DNA from: Malaciobacter halophilus
GTDB lineage: Bacteria; Campylobacterota; Campylobacteria; Campylobacterales; Arcobacteraceae
Direction: 5' to 3'
Length of the DNA stretch: 64,000 nucleotides
Assembly (NCBI RefSeq): GCF_002837275.1
Contig: NZ_NXIF01000027.1
Coordinates: 62,001 to 126,000 of the forward strand
A program made the position numbers and the translations under genes. Positions within the stretch are counted from its first letter, which is position 1, and every line of letters begins with the position of its first letter. The notes beneath the pieces were generated by a model. That model searched no databases. It was not told the DNA's origin and worked only from the letters and a program-made list of their open reading frames with translations. Below are positions 55,340 through 63,746 of this stretch, in pieces.

Positions 55340-55530
55340 AAATTAGGCTCTCTTAAATAAGTTTGAGGTTAAAATTATAATGTTTTAAACTAAAACTTGA
55401 GTAAAATTTGCTCAAATTGTTTTAATATTAAATAAAAAAATAATATAATGAAAAAGTAATTAATTTACATCTAATCTGTTATTTACTTCTTAATGAATAA
55501 CAAATCAAAATCACACTTACAAGGAACACT

Positions 55531-56856
55531 ATGTTTAATCCCGTTGTTGTGGCAGTAATACTTATGATTGTATTAAGTTTATTTAGAATCAATGTAGTTA
55601 TTGCTTTAATTTTTAGTGCTATTATTGGAGGCTTAGTTTCAGGTTTATCTTTATTTGAAACAGTTGATGCTTTTAGTAGTGGACTTGGTGGAGGTGCAAG
55701 TATTGCACTTAATTATGCTATGCTTGGGGCATTTGCTGTTGCTATTTCCAAATCTGGAATTACTGACTTATTAGCAAAAAAGATTATTTCAAAAATGAAA
55801 AGTGATGCAACAAAAAAAGAGATTATTTGGTTTAAAGCAGTGCTTTTAACTTTAATTTTATTGGCTTCTGTTTCATCTCAAAACTTAATACCTGTGCATA
55901 TTGCATTTATTCCTATTTTAATTCCACCTTTATTACATGTATTTGCAGAGTATAAAATTGATAGAAGATTAATAGCTTGTGTACTAACTTTTGGTCTTAC
56001 TGCTACATATATGCTTCTTCCTGTTGGATTTGGGGGAATTTTTTTAAATAATATTTTACATAAAAATCTTGTTGAAAATGGAGCTAATATTGCAGTTGAA
56101 CAACTTCCTTTTGTTATGGCAATACCTGTTTCTGGAATGTTTTTAGGACTTTTAGTTGCTATCTTTTTTACTTATAAAAAACCAAGAGATTACTCTATTA
56201 AAAAAATAAAAGAGATTGAACCAGAAAATAAGCAAATGAAACCTTCATATATTGTTACTGCATTAGTTGCAATTGTTGCAGCTTTATCATTACAGTTATA
56301 CACAGACTCGATTATTGTAGGTTCACTTGTTGGATTTATAATTTTTATGATGGGTGGTGTTATAAAAGTAGATGAAACACAAGATGTATTTACAAAAGGT
56401 GTTCATATGATGGCAATGATAGGTTTTATTATGATTGCAGCTTCTGGATTTGCAGAAGTTATGAAAGCAACACAAGGAATAGAAAGTTTAGTAGGTTCAA
56501 TTACATCTGTAATAGGAGATAATAAATCTTTTGCTGCTTTATTTATGCTTGTTGTTGGTTTATTAGTTACTATGGGAATTGGTTCATCTTTCTCTACAAT
56601 ACCAATCATTGCTGTTATATATGTTCCTTTAGCTATGCAGTTTGGTTTTTCTCCTTTAGGAGTTGCTGTTTTAGTAGGTACAGCAGCAGCATTAGGTGAT
56701 GCAGGAAGTCCTGCTTCAGACTCTACACTAGGCCCAACTTCTGGTTTAGGAGTAGATGGGCAACATGATCATATTTGGGATAGTGTTGTTCCAACATTTC
56801 TTCACTATAATATACCATTAATACTTTTTGGATGGTTAGCTGCTTTATATCTATAA
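55531..56856 (+). CDS. Na+/H+ antiporter family protein (YuiF/NhaC-like)
   Basis: A 441-aa inner-membrane protein with about eleven helices. The opening [20 protein letters not shown], the loop [20 protein letters not shown] (about 50-69) and the C-terminal [19 protein letters not shown] (about 396-414) are typical of the family that includes Bacillus YuiF. Members move Na+ and protons or small organic cations such as amino acids; the substrate here is not known. The gene is monocistronic with a hairpin after the stop. Confidence 0.88.
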   Translation: MFNPVVVAVILMIVLSLFRINVVIALIFSAIIGGLVSGLSLFETVDAFSSGLGGGASIALNYAMLGAFAVAISKSGITDLLAKKIISKMKSDATKKEIIWFKAVLLTLILLASVSSQNLIPVHIAFIPILIPPLLHVFAEYKIDRRLIACVLTFGLTATYMLLPVGFGGIFLNNILHKNLVENGANIAVEQLPFVMAIPVSGMFLGLLVAIFFTYKKPRDYSIKKIKEIEPENKQMKPSYIVTALVAIVAALSLQLYTDSIIVGSLVGFIIFMMGGVIKVDETQDVFTKGVHMMAMIGFIMIAASGFAEVMKATQGIESLVGSITSVIGDNKSFAALFMLVVGLLVTMGIGSSFSTIPIIAVIYVPLAMQFGFSPLGVAVLVGTAAALGDAGSPASDSTLGPTSGLGVDGQHDHIWDSVVPTFLHYNIPLILFGWLAALYL

Positions 56857-56860
56857 AAAT

Positions 56861-56886
56861 AACTACCACTTTTAAAGTGGTAGTTT
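56861..56886 (+). terminator. Terminator of the antiporter gene
   Basis: AACTACCACTT and AAGTGGTAGTT form a perfect 11-bp stem with a 3-base loop, five bases after the stop. The T-tract after it is short. Confidence 0.65.
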
Positions 56887-56918
56887 AATAAAATATTCAT
56901 ATTTCTTGATTTATAAAT

Positions 56919-57012
56919 AAAGGCAAAAGAGATTTAGCTTTGAGATTAAGTAGGGGGAGAACAACATTGCTAAATAAATAAAAATAAGTATGTAAATCTT
57001 TGCCTTTTGTTT
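56919..57012 (+). ncRNA. Candidate structured RNA between the antiporter gene and ttcA
   Basis: AAAGGCAA (56919-56926) and AGATTTA (56930-56936) pair with TAAATCT (56993-56999) and TTGCCTTT (57000-57007), giving 15 bp with one 3-base bulge. TTGTTTT follows directly. Inside, ATTTAGC (56932-56938) can instead pair with GCTAAAT (56969-56975), excluding half of the outer stem, so two states are possible. The loop holds an AGGGGGAGA tract. A -10-like TATAAA lies just upstream (about 56912). ttcA has its own promoter further on, so this is probably a separate small RNA. Confidence 0.4.
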
Positions 57013-57120
57013 TAATAGTAAAATTATAACTTTTTTATGTGTAGTTTACATGTAGTAATAATTTTTTGAAATAATCATTACAATTTAAATCTATTTTATT
57101 TCATTTTTTAAACTTTTTGA

Positions 57121-57126
57121 TATAAT
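57121..57126 (+). promoter_or_regulatory. -10 box of the ttcA promoter
   Basis: TATAAT after a T-rich stretch puts the transcription start at about 57133. The ATG at 57137 would then have almost no leader, while the TTG at 57158 has a normal one with AGGAA, so this box helps decide the ttcA start. Confidence 0.6.
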
Positions 57127-57157
57127 TGCGAAAAAAATGATAGATAGGAATTTTAAA

Positions 57158-57925
57158 TTGGTAGAATTAAGTAAAAAAATATCAAAGCTTGTTGGAAAAA
57201 CTAATGCCGAGTATGGACTAATAAAAGAGGGTGATAAAGTATTAGTTGGGTTTAGTGGAGGTAAAGACTCTACTACACTAATTCATGCATTAAAGCATCT
57301 TCAAAGAGTTGCACCTTTTAAATTTGAATTTAAAGCTGTAACGGTAACTTATGGAATGGGTGAAGAGTTGCAATTTCTGGCAAATCATTGTAAAGAGCAT
57401 GGAATTGAACATGAAATAGTTGATACTGAAATTTTTGAAATTGCTGGTGAAAAAATCAGAAAAAACTCTTCTTTTTGTTCATTTTTCTCAAGAATGAGAA
57501 GAGGGTATTTATATACAACAGCACAAGAGCAAGGATATAATAAATTAGCATTGGGACATCATTTAGATGATGCAATGGAATCATTTTTTATGAATTTTTT
57601 ATATAATGGTGCTTTAAGATCAATGCCTCCAATATATAAAGCAGAAAATGGTTTGGAAGTTATTAGACCTCTTATTTTTTGTAGAGAGAGACAATTAAGA
57701 GCATTTGCACAATCAAATGAGATTAGTGTAATTGGTGATGAGGCTTGTCCTGCAATGAGATTTGATATAAAAATGCCTTACGCAAGAGAAAAAACAAAAA
57801 AACTATTAGAGCAAATGGAAGAAGATAATCCTCAAATGTTTATTTCAATGAAAGCAGCATTTAACAATATTCAAACATCTACTTTTTTTCAAAAAGAGTT
57901 CTTAGACAATTATAAAAAGGATTAA
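57158..57925 (+). CDS. ttcA: tRNA 2-thiocytidine-type thiolase, TtcA family
   Basis: TtcA thiolates C32 of some tRNAs. I prefer the TTG at 57158 (reading VELSKKISKLVGKTNAEYG after the initiator), with AGGAA seven bases before; an ATG at 57137 lies almost at the predicted transcription start. The PP-loop SGGKDSTTLIH is near residue 32. The iron-sulfur site of E. coli TtcA has CxxC; here it reads FCSFFSRMRRG, with only the first Cys. A further Cys is in DEACPAMRF. LALGHHLDDAMESFFMNF is typical. DUF523 follows after 2 bp. Confidence 0.85.
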   Translation: MVELSKKISKLVGKTNAEYGLIKEGDKVLVGFSGGKDSTTLIHALKHLQRVAPFKFEFKAVTVTYGMGEELQFLANHCKEHGIEHEIVDTEIFEIAGEKIRKNSSFCSFFSRMRRGYLYTTAQEQGYNKLALGHHLDDAMESFFMNFLYNGALRSMPPIYKAENGLEVIRPLIFCRERQLRAFAQSNEISVIGDEACPAMRFDIKMPYAREKTKKLLEQMEEDNPQMFISMKAAFNNIQTSTFFQKEFLDNYKKD

Positions 57926-57927
57926 TA

Positions 57928-58395
57928 TTGAATATATTAATCTCATCTTGTCTTTTAGGTGAAGATGTAAGGTATGATGCAAAAAGTTCTTCCTCTTCTA
58001 TAAAAGATAAAGAACTTTTTAATAAGATAATAAACGAATTTAAAATTTTTTCTATTTGTCCAGAGGTTAGTGGAGGATTAAGTATTCCAAGACCTCCTAG
58101 TGAAATTGTAAATGATAAAGTTATTACAACTGATGGATTAGATGTAACTAAGATGTTTAATAAAGGTGCTTTAAATACTTTATCATATTGTAAAGATAAT
58201 AATATAAAAATTGCCATATTAAAATCAAAATCTCCTTCATGTGGCAATAGTATGGTATATGATGGAACATTTACTTCAACATTAAAAAAATCAAAAGGTA
58301 TAACAACTAAACTTTTACAAGAAAATGGGATAAAAGTATTCAATGAAACACAATTAGAACAATTTTGTGACTATATAAAGAGTAGTTTAAAATAG
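57928..58395 (+). CDS. DUF523 family protein (YbbK-like)
   Basis: A 155-aa cytoplasmic protein of unknown biochemical function. The family pattern is clear: ISSCLLGEDVRYDAKSS (about 4-20), ICPEVSGGLSIPRPPSEI (about 42-59) and ILKSKSPSCGN (about 96-106), with conserved Cys in each. The start is TTG, preceded by AAGGA, two bases after the ttcA stop. Conserved cysteines beside a tRNA thiolase suggest sulfur or metal chemistry, by inference only. Confidence 0.88.
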   Translation: MNILISSCLLGEDVRYDAKSSSSSIKDKELFNKIINEFKIFSICPEVSGGLSIPRPPSEIVNDKVITTDGLDVTKMFNKGALNTLSYCKDNNIKIAILKSKSPSCGNSMVYDGTFTSTLKKSKGITTKLLQENGIKVFNETQLEQFCDYIKSSLK

Positions 58396-58437
58396 TTTAT
58401 ATTATATTAACTAATTATTTTTATATAAGGAAAACAA

Positions 58438-58920
58438 ATGAAAAAACTTCTAATTGCTCTTATGTTAAGTACTTGTACTTTATTCTCTTTTGATAAGGTA
58501 AGTATTGGTTATTCAACTACTAGTTATGACTCAAATATTTATGACCTCTCTTTAATAACAGATACAAATTATAAGCTTTTTTCTCTTCCAGTATCTTTAG
58601 AATTAGCTTTTGATTATATAGATTCTACAAATAATAGTGATGAGTTATTTATTTCAAGTTTTCAACCAGTTATAACTTATGATTTTAATAAGTATTTTTT
58701 TATTCAAGGTGCTTTAGGATTTGCTTATTTAAGTGATAAGTCTTTTGAAGATAGAAAGTTTGGTACAAATTTTCAGTTTAAACAGAGTGTTATCTTTGGT
58801 TATAACATAAACAAACATTTATCGACTACTTTAAGATATAATCATATATCAAATGCAGATTTAGATGATAATAATAGCGGTTTAGATATTTTTGGTCTTA
58901 ATTTAATCTATAAGTTTTAA
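58438..58920 (+). CDS. pagL: Outer-membrane lipid A 3-O-deacylase-like protein (PagL family)
   Basis: A 160-aa outer-membrane barrel with signal peptide (about 1-18). PagL removes the 3-O acyl chain from lipid A. The catalytic His-Ser pair appears in RYNHISNADLDDNNSGLD (about 135-152), like the HxSN motif of PagL, and the protein ends in an aromatic beta-strand, LNLIYKF. AAGGA lies before the ATG. It is 42 bp after the DUF523 gene and convergent with trxC through a shared hairpin. Small barrels diverge quickly, so activity is likely but unproven. Confidence 0.75.
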   Translation: MKKLLIALMLSTCTLFSFDKVSIGYSTTSYDSNIYDLSLITDTNYKLFSLPVSLELAFDYIDSTNNSDELFISSFQPVITYDFNKYFFIQGALGFAYLSDKSFEDRKFGTNFQFKQSVIFGYNINKHLSTTLRYNHISNADLDDNNSGLDIFGLNLIYKF

Positions 58921-58931
58921 ACTTATAGATT
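58905..58931. terminator. Bidirectional terminator between pagL and trxC
   Basis: AATCTATAAGT and ACTTATAGATT pair perfectly, with a short central TTTAA loop. The hairpin overlaps the ends of both convergent genes. Confidence 0.75.
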
Positions 58932-59354
58932 TTCATTTACTAAACTAGATAGTTTTAAAGGGTCTAATGCTCCACTTACTCTTTTAACTTCTTCTGCTTG
59001 TTTAAATATTGCAATTGTAGGAATAGATTTTATTAGAAATCTTGAAGCTAATGATTCTTGTTCTTGGGTATTTACTTTTACAAATAATGCTTTTAAAGAG
59101 TATTTATTTGAAACTTCATTAAAAATTGGAATCATCATCTTACATGGGTTACACCAAGGTGCCCAAAAATCAATAATAACAGGAATATCAGAGTTTACAA
59201 CTACATGATCAAAAGTCTGCTCAGTTAATTCAATAGGAGTTGTATCTAATAAAGAGTTTTTACATTCTCCACAGTTTGCTTTTAAATAAGAGTCTTTTTT
59301 AGGTATTTTATTAACTTTTAAACAGTGAGGACAAACTACATTTATCTTGTGCAT
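58923..59354 (-). CDS. trxC: Thioredoxin 2 with N-terminal zinc finger
   Basis: A 143-aa thiol-disulfide reductase of the cytoplasm. The N-terminal zinc ribbon has CPHC (about 9-12) and CGEC (about 28-31). The thioredoxin domain has the active site WAPWCNPCKMM (about 65-75) with CNPC in place of the usual CGPC, and the cis-Pro in IKSIPTIAIF. The zinc-finger type is often induced by oxidative stress. It follows the 81-aa gene by 3 bp, so it may be co-transcribed with it. Confidence 0.93.
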   Translation of the reverse strand: MHKINVVCPHCLKVNKIPKKDSYLKANCGECKNSLLDTTPIELTEQTFDHVVVNSDIPVIIDFWAPWCNPCKMMIPIFNEVSNKYSLKALFVKVNTQEQESLASRFLIKSIPTIAIFKQAEEVKRVSGALDPLKLSSLVNENL

Positions 59355-59357
59355 AAT

Positions 59358-59603
59358 TTAAGCCTTAATATTTAGCAGCATACTTGAAGTTTCATTTTGT
59401 GTTTCTATTGCATTTGCATTAGCGCTATAAGCAATTGTATTTGGTATTTGAGAAGTAATTGCGTCAATTAACTCTTGAGTTACTTCTTGATTTTGAGAGT
59501 CTGGTATACTATTTGCAACATTAGCAATTGTTTGGGCATTATCTGCAACTTGAACTTGTGTTGCAACCATTGCATTTAAATTCATACTATTATCAATTCG
59601 CAT
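59358..59603 (-). CDS. Hypothetical 81-aa secreted or flagellum-related protein
   Basis: No family was recognised. The sequence is rich in Asn, Gln, Ala and Ser (MVATQVQVADNAQTIANVAN), contains almost no charge and ends SSMLLNIKA. That composition resembles small axial or putative motility proteins. It overlaps the end of the metalloprotease gene by 11 bp and precedes trxC. The overlap suggests it is made together with the metalloprotease and could be its substrate or partner, by inference. Confidence 0.65.
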   Translation of the reverse strand: MRIDNSMNLNAMVATQVQVADNAQTIANVANSIPDSQNQEVTQELIDAITSQIPNTIAYSANANAIETQNETSSMLLNIKA

Positions 59604-60090
59604 TTTGTACTCCTTCTTGCTCTTTACTTAAAAGAAGCATTTTATTTAAGTTTGCAGTTCTTGCTATTGAAGCATCAGCACTACTTAATCCATCTGGTGC
59701 AGTAGAAGCTTTTTGAAGTCTATCTAGTTTTGCAATTGCAGATGCTTCATCTTTAGGTATTGAAGTATCAAGTCTTACATGTCCTCCAGTTGCATAAAGC
59801 TTTCCATCTGGTCCCATTTGATAATTGTAAGAAATAGCACCCTTTGTATTAGCTAAAGAAGCATGAAGTTGTTCATGTGCTCTAGTTTTTGCATCTAGAT
59901 TTTCAAATTTATCTAAAACTCTTTGATAATCTTTTTCATCAATATTTTTACCATTTGTTAAATTAACAGAGTCATTTTTTTCATGTGATGATTTTTCAAA
60001 ATCTTTTTTATCTATATTAGCTAACTGTGCTTTTTTTTGTGCTATTTGTTGATAAATAGATGATGCTGTTAAGTTATCATTTATTAACAT
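59593..60090 (-). CDS. Putative metalloprotease, CJM1_0395/SprA-related family
   Basis: A 165-aa protein. The zinc motif HEQLH lies at about residue 71-75 in TRAHEQLHASLANTKGAIS, followed by the conserved YNYQMGPDGKLYATGGHVRLDTS (named here by its ends YNYQMG and GGHVRLDTS). These features match the small putative metalloprotease family named after a Campylobacter protein. The N-terminal third (LTASSIYQQIAQKKAQL) is helical. There is no signal peptide, so it may be cytoplasmic or exported by another route. It overlaps the 81-aa gene. Confidence 0.8.
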   Translation of the reverse strand: MLINDNLTASSIYQQIAQKKAQLANIDKKDFEKSSHEKNDSVNLTNGKNIDEKDYQRVLDKFENLDAKTRAHEQLHASLANTKGAISYNYQMGPDGKLYATGGHVRLDTSIPKDEASAIAKLDRLQKASTAPDGLSSADASIARTANLNKMLLLSKEQEGVQNAN

Positions 60091-60212
60091 GGTTTTCTCT
60101 TTTTTTATATTTTAAATATTCTAACATATTTTAATTGTTTTGTAAAGATTTTTTAATGTATCATAAAGCTTTAAAAAGTGTTGAAAATTAATAATAGTTA
60201 AACTTATTTTGG

Positions 60213-60218
60213 ATATAA
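60213..60218 (+). promoter_or_regulatory. -10 box of the diguanylate cyclase promoter
   Basis: TATAAT lies only nine bases before the ATG at 60227, so the transcript would start at or next to the start codon. This suggests a leaderless mRNA. Confidence 0.5.
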
Positions 60219-60226
60219 TCAAACCT

Positions 60227-61324
60227 ATGAAAAGTAAATTTTTTAAATCAATCTCTTTTAAACTTACAATTTTAGTAACTATAATAATTGTTACTTTAAT
60301 AAGTGCAAGTTTTCTATTTAATTCACAAATTGATAAATTAAAAAAACAGATTGATAATATCTATTTTGGAAATTTTGTTCCTTTAATTACTTTAGATTTA
60401 GTTTTAAAAAACTATCAAACTATTATTCAATGTAAAAAAATAACAAATAATAAATGTGATATTACAGCTGAAAGAACTGTGATTTTAAAAAATTGGAATT
60501 CATATAATAACTCTTATAAAACACAAAAAGAAAGAAAGATTGTTGATGATGTTAATAAATCAATAATAAACTCTTTTAAAATCGATAAAATCGATATTTA
60601 TGAACTTGTTATGAAGCAAATAAATTTTTTAAAAGATTATGAAGTTGATGTTGCTTATAAACAAAGAAGAGCTTTTTTAACTGACTATTCAGACATGAAA
60701 AAATATCTTTTATACAATATAATAGCTATTATTATAGTTTCTTTTGCTATAATAATATTTATAATCTACCAAATAATAAAAAAAGATAATCAATTAACTA
60801 TATTAACAAGAAAGTATAAAATAGAATCTATTACTGATTCTATGACAAATCTTTATAATAGAAAGTATTTTGATAATATTTTTGATAACTTACCTTTTAT
60901 TTCAAATGCAAATAACTGGAAAAGTGCTTTTGTAATGGTAGATATTGATTTTTTTAAGCAGTATAATGACACTTATGGACACGATTTAGGTGATGAAACA
61001 TTAAAAGCAGTTGCTAATACTTTAAAAGAGTATTTTAACAAAGAGTATGAATATGTTTTTAGACTCGGTGGTGAAGAGTTTGGAGTTGTACTTTTTGATA
61101 CAGATGAAGATATTTTAATTGAGTGTTTAGATGACATTAATAAAAAAATTATTCAATTAAATATTGAACATAAAGCTAGTAAGATATTAAATGTAGTATC
61201 AATCTCTATTGGTGCAGTAATTTATGAACCTTATAGTTATGTTTCAGCAAATAAGTTGTATAAGATTGCAGATGAAAATCTTTATAAATCAAAACAAAAT
61301 GGTAGAAATCAGTTTACACTTTAA
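60227..61324 (+). CDS. Membrane-bound diguanylate cyclase (GGDEF)
   Basis: Makes cyclic di-GMP. I place the start at the ATG at 60227 (MKSKFFKSISFKL); a TTG at 60209 lies upstream of the predicted transcript. TM1 is at about 12-32, a helical periplasmic sensor spans about 33-155 and TM2 about 157-180. The GGDEF domain (about 200-365) has DSMTNLYNRKYFD, VDIDFFKQYNDTYGHDLGD and the active site RLGGEEFGVVLF. The inhibitory RxxD site seems absent. It is followed 11 bp later by pssA. Confidence 0.93.
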   Translation: MKSKFFKSISFKLTILVTIIIVTLISASFLFNSQIDKLKKQIDNIYFGNFVPLITLDLVLKNYQTIIQCKKITNNKCDITAERTVILKNWNSYNNSYKTQKERKIVDDVNKSIINSFKIDKIDIYELVMKQINFLKDYEVDVAYKQRRAFLTDYSDMKKYLLYNIIAIIIVSFAIIIFIIYQIIKKDNQLTILTRKYKIESITDSMTNLYNRKYFDNIFDNLPFISNANNWKSAFVMVDIDFFKQYNDTYGHDLGDETLKAVANTLKEYFNKEYEYVFRLGGEEFGVVLFDTDEDILIECLDDINKKIIQLNIEHKASKILNVVSISIGAVIYEPYSYVSANKLYKIADENLYKSKQNGRNQFTL

Positions 61325-61335
61325 AAGGAGAGTAG

Positions 61336-61893
61336 TTGACTTTTTTATTTAATAAAAATAATCACTTTAATTTAGCAAATACTGTAACATTTTTCAATAT
61401 TGCTTCAGGTATTTTAGCTATTTATTTTCTTACTCACGAACAGTTTTTTGGTGCAGCGCTATTTGCATGGTTAGCTGGAGGGTTTGATATTTTAGATGGA
61501 AAAATTGCAAGAAAATATAATTTATCAACAGATTTTGGAATTCAGCTTGATTCATATGCTGATTTTTTATCTTTTGTTATTGTTCCAACAATGTTTATAT
61601 ATTTTGCAATAATTGATGGAAAAGAGTTGATGTTATTTACTCCTTTAGTTGTTTTTGCTTTTATATATTATGTAATTTCTGGTCTTAGAAGATTGATACA
61701 ATTTAATTTAAATGCAGATGTTGGTGAAGTTGAAAAGTACTTTACAGGTGTTCCAACTCCACTTGGTGCAATTTTATTATGGGTTGTTTATCTAATTTGG
61801 TTAGGTGGATTTATCTCAGAAGGTTTTGTTTTAATTGCAATGATTGTAATTGGTTATTTATTAAATTCTAAGATAAAAATACCTCATCCATAA
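61336..61893 (+). CDS. pssA: CDP-diacylglycerol--serine O-phosphatidyltransferase
   Basis: Makes phosphatidylserine, precursor of phosphatidylethanolamine. This is a 185-aa membrane protein, short for the family. The CDP-alcohol phosphotransferase motif is intact: DGKIARKYNLSTDFGIQLD (about 52-70) continuing SYAD, with all conserved Asp, Gly and Arg. The start is TTG, with AAGGAG seven bases upstream. It overlaps the ppx stop/start junction by 1 bp. No psd gene is nearby. Phosphatidylglycerophosphate synthase is an alternative but the early segment NLANTVTFFNIASGILAIYF fits PssA. Confidence 0.88.
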   Translation: MTFLFNKNNHFNLANTVTFFNIASGILAIYFLTHEQFFGAALFAWLAGGFDILDGKIARKYNLSTDFGIQLDSYADFLSFVIVPTMFIYFAIIDGKELMLFTPLVVFAFIYYVISGLRRLIQFNLNADVGEVEKYFTGVPTPLGAILLWVVYLIWLGGFISEGFVLIAMIVIGYLLNSKIKIPHP

Positions 61894-62801
61894 TGAATAA
61901 AGTTATTTCAATAGATTTAGGCTCAAACTCTTTTAGAGTTTTAGTTTATGACTGTTTAAATCACAAGGCCATTTCGGAATTTAATCAAGTTGTAGGAATG
62001 GCTGATGGTTTAGTAGATACTGGAATGATTTCAAAAGATGCACAAGAAAGAGTAATTAATACAATACGATATTCAAGTGAAAAATTAAACTATAATCCAA
62101 AAGAAGCTGTTTGTGTTACAACTGCTGCTATGAGAATGGCAAATAATTCACAAGAAGTACTTGATAATTTTTATAAACAAACTGGTGCAAAATTTAAGAT
62201 AGTTGATGGAAATGAAGAAGCAAGACTAACTCTTTTAGCAGTTAAATATGCTTTAAAAAGAGAAAAACTTAACTCAGATAAATTTATATTACTTGATATT
62301 GGTGGTGGTTCTACTGAAATAATAATTAACACAAAAGATGAGTATCAAGCTCATAGTTTTAATTTTGGTATAGTCACATTAACACAAAAATTCAATAGTT
62401 ATGAACTTTTACAAGAAGAATTAAATTTAAGAAAAAATGAAATAAAAAACTTTTTAAATACTTTCCAAATAAACTTAGAAGATTATACATTTGTTGCAAC
62501 GGCAGGAACACCTACAACAATTGCTGCAATTAAATTAGGGCAAGATTTTTTCCATTATGATAAAGAGCAAGTAAATGGAACAGTAGTAAATTTAAATGAT
62601 TTAAATGAATGTTTAGAACTTTTTAGAACATCTTCTACAAAAACAATAACTAAGCTTGTTGGAAGTGGAAGGGTTGAATTTATTGAAGTTGGTGTTTATA
62701 TATATAAAACAATTTTTGAAGCTTTAAATAAAAAAGAGTCTATTGTTTTAGATGATGGATTAAGAGAGGGTGTAGCTATTAATCAATGTTTATTAAAATA
62801 A
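61893..62801 (+). CDS. ppx: Ppx/GppA phosphatase family protein
   Basis: Hydrolyses polyphosphate or (p)ppGpp-type substrates. The 302-aa protein is the short form without the C-terminal HD domain. The actin-like ATPase fold shows SIDLGSNSFRVLVYD (about 5-19), CVTTAAMRMA, LLDIGGGSTEIII (about 133-145) and TAGTPTTIAAI. It overlaps pssA by 1 bp and is convergent with the flagellin-like gene. Polyphosphatase versus pppGpp phosphatase cannot be decided. Confidence 0.9.
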   Translation: MNKVISIDLGSNSFRVLVYDCLNHKAISEFNQVVGMADGLVDTGMISKDAQERVINTIRYSSEKLNYNPKEAVCVTTAAMRMANNSQEVLDNFYKQTGAKFKIVDGNEEARLTLLAVKYALKREKLNSDKFILLDIGGGSTEIIINTKDEYQAHSFNFGIVTLTQKFNSYELLQEELNLRKNEIKNFLNTFQINLEDYTFVATAGTPTTIAAIKLGQDFFHYDKEQVNGTVVNLNDLNECLELFRTSSTKTITKLVGSGRVEFIEVGVYIYKTIFEALNKKESIVLDDGLREGVAINQCLLK

Positions 62802-62802
62802 A

Positions 62803-63597
62803 CTATGATAATAGTCTAACACTTTGCTCTTGCACAATATTTGCTTGTGAAACAGCTAAGTATCCTACATTTGCAAATAGATTATTTTTAGTAAAATCAT
62901 TGGCTTCTTTGCCAAAGTTTATATTATTTGTTTGATTGTTTTTAACTAATTCTTGTTGCTGTTTTAAAACATCTTTTGCATTCTCTTGTATTTGTTGAGA
63001 TGTTTGTTCAAATTGATTAGATAAGTCATTTAAATATTTTTCACTAGTATTAAGTTTACCCACTAAAGTATCAAGTTCTTCACTATTATTTAAATCTGAA
63101 TTTTTAATATCATTTGCTAATTCATTAGAAATTATTGGAGTATTTACTTTATTTATTTGCAAATAGGCCTCTTTTGTATCTATTGTAAAACTATTATTTT
63201 CTTGGTTTGAGTCTTGAGTTGCTAAAATTGATTCTTTTTTATATTTTGTTTCAATTGCAATAGAAGTAAAATCTTTTAGTTGATTTGTAAATTGTTCTTT
63301 TAATTGATTTTTATCTTCAATGTTTTTATCAAGTAAATTTTGTTTTATATCAGATATTATTTCTTGTTGTTTTTGAATACCATTTTTAGCAATAGAACTA
63401 ATAGCAATACCTTCGTTAAAAGTTTGTAAAGAGTTTGATAATTCATCTCTTTTAAGATTATATGATTCACTTATTGATAGATTTAAAGCATCATTTGTTA
63501 TTGGTTCAATTCTACTGTTTTGAGTAGTTCTATTTAATTGTTGTTGTGGTAGCGAATTAAGATTCGTGACATTATTACTAATACTATTTACATCCAT
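62803..63597 (-). CDS. Flagellin-like protein
   Basis: A 264-aa protein. I use the ATG at 63597, with AGGAG nine bases before. The region ALNLSISESYNLKRDELSNS (about 40-59) and GIAISSIAKNGIQKQQEIIS (about 66-85) align in pattern with the conserved N-terminal part of flagellins, and the end NVGYLAVSQANIVQEQSVRL resembles the flagellin C-terminus. The variable middle is short and Asn/Gln-rich, and the usual first 30 residues are degenerate. It may be a minor flagellin, hook-associated or secreted protein. It has its own promoter. Confidence 0.65.
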   Translation of the reverse strand: MDVNSISNNVTNLNSLPQQQLNRTTQNSRIEPITNDALNLSISESYNLKRDELSNSLQTFNEGIAISSIAKNGIQKQQEIISDIKQNLLDKNIEDKNQLKEQFTNQLKDFTSIAIETKYKKESILATQDSNQENNSFTIDTKEAYLQINKVNTPIISNELANDIKNSDLNNSEELDTLVGKLNTSEKYLNDLSNQFEQTSQQIQENAKDVLKQQQELVKNNQTNNINFGKEANDFTKNNLFANVGYLAVSQANIVQEQSVRLLS

Positions 63598-63659
63598 CTT
63601 AATCAACTCCTAGTTTATACTTGCTTAATTTTATCTAAAAACTACTAAAACTTAGCTAA

Positions 63660-63665
63660 ATTATA
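63660..63665 (-). promoter_or_regulatory. -10 box of the flagellin-like gene
   Basis: On the minus strand this reads TATAAT after a T-rich stretch, about 63 bp before the ATG at 63597. It is a housekeeping-type box; no sigma-28 or sigma-54 motif typical of flagellar genes was seen. Confidence 0.45.
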
Positions 63666-63746
63666 GAGGCAAAAACACTTATTAAAGGCTGTTTAATGAA
63701 TATTTTTGTAGAATACAAACTTTAATTTAACGAGGGAGAAAGAACT

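Noticed and set aside
63696-63725. Nine-codon frame (MNIFVEYKL) with AAAGG just before ilvB, as a possible attenuation leader peptide
   Set aside because: It overlaps a likely -10 box of ilvB (TAGAAT at 63709), lacks runs of Val/Leu/Ile codons, and no alternative hairpins follow.
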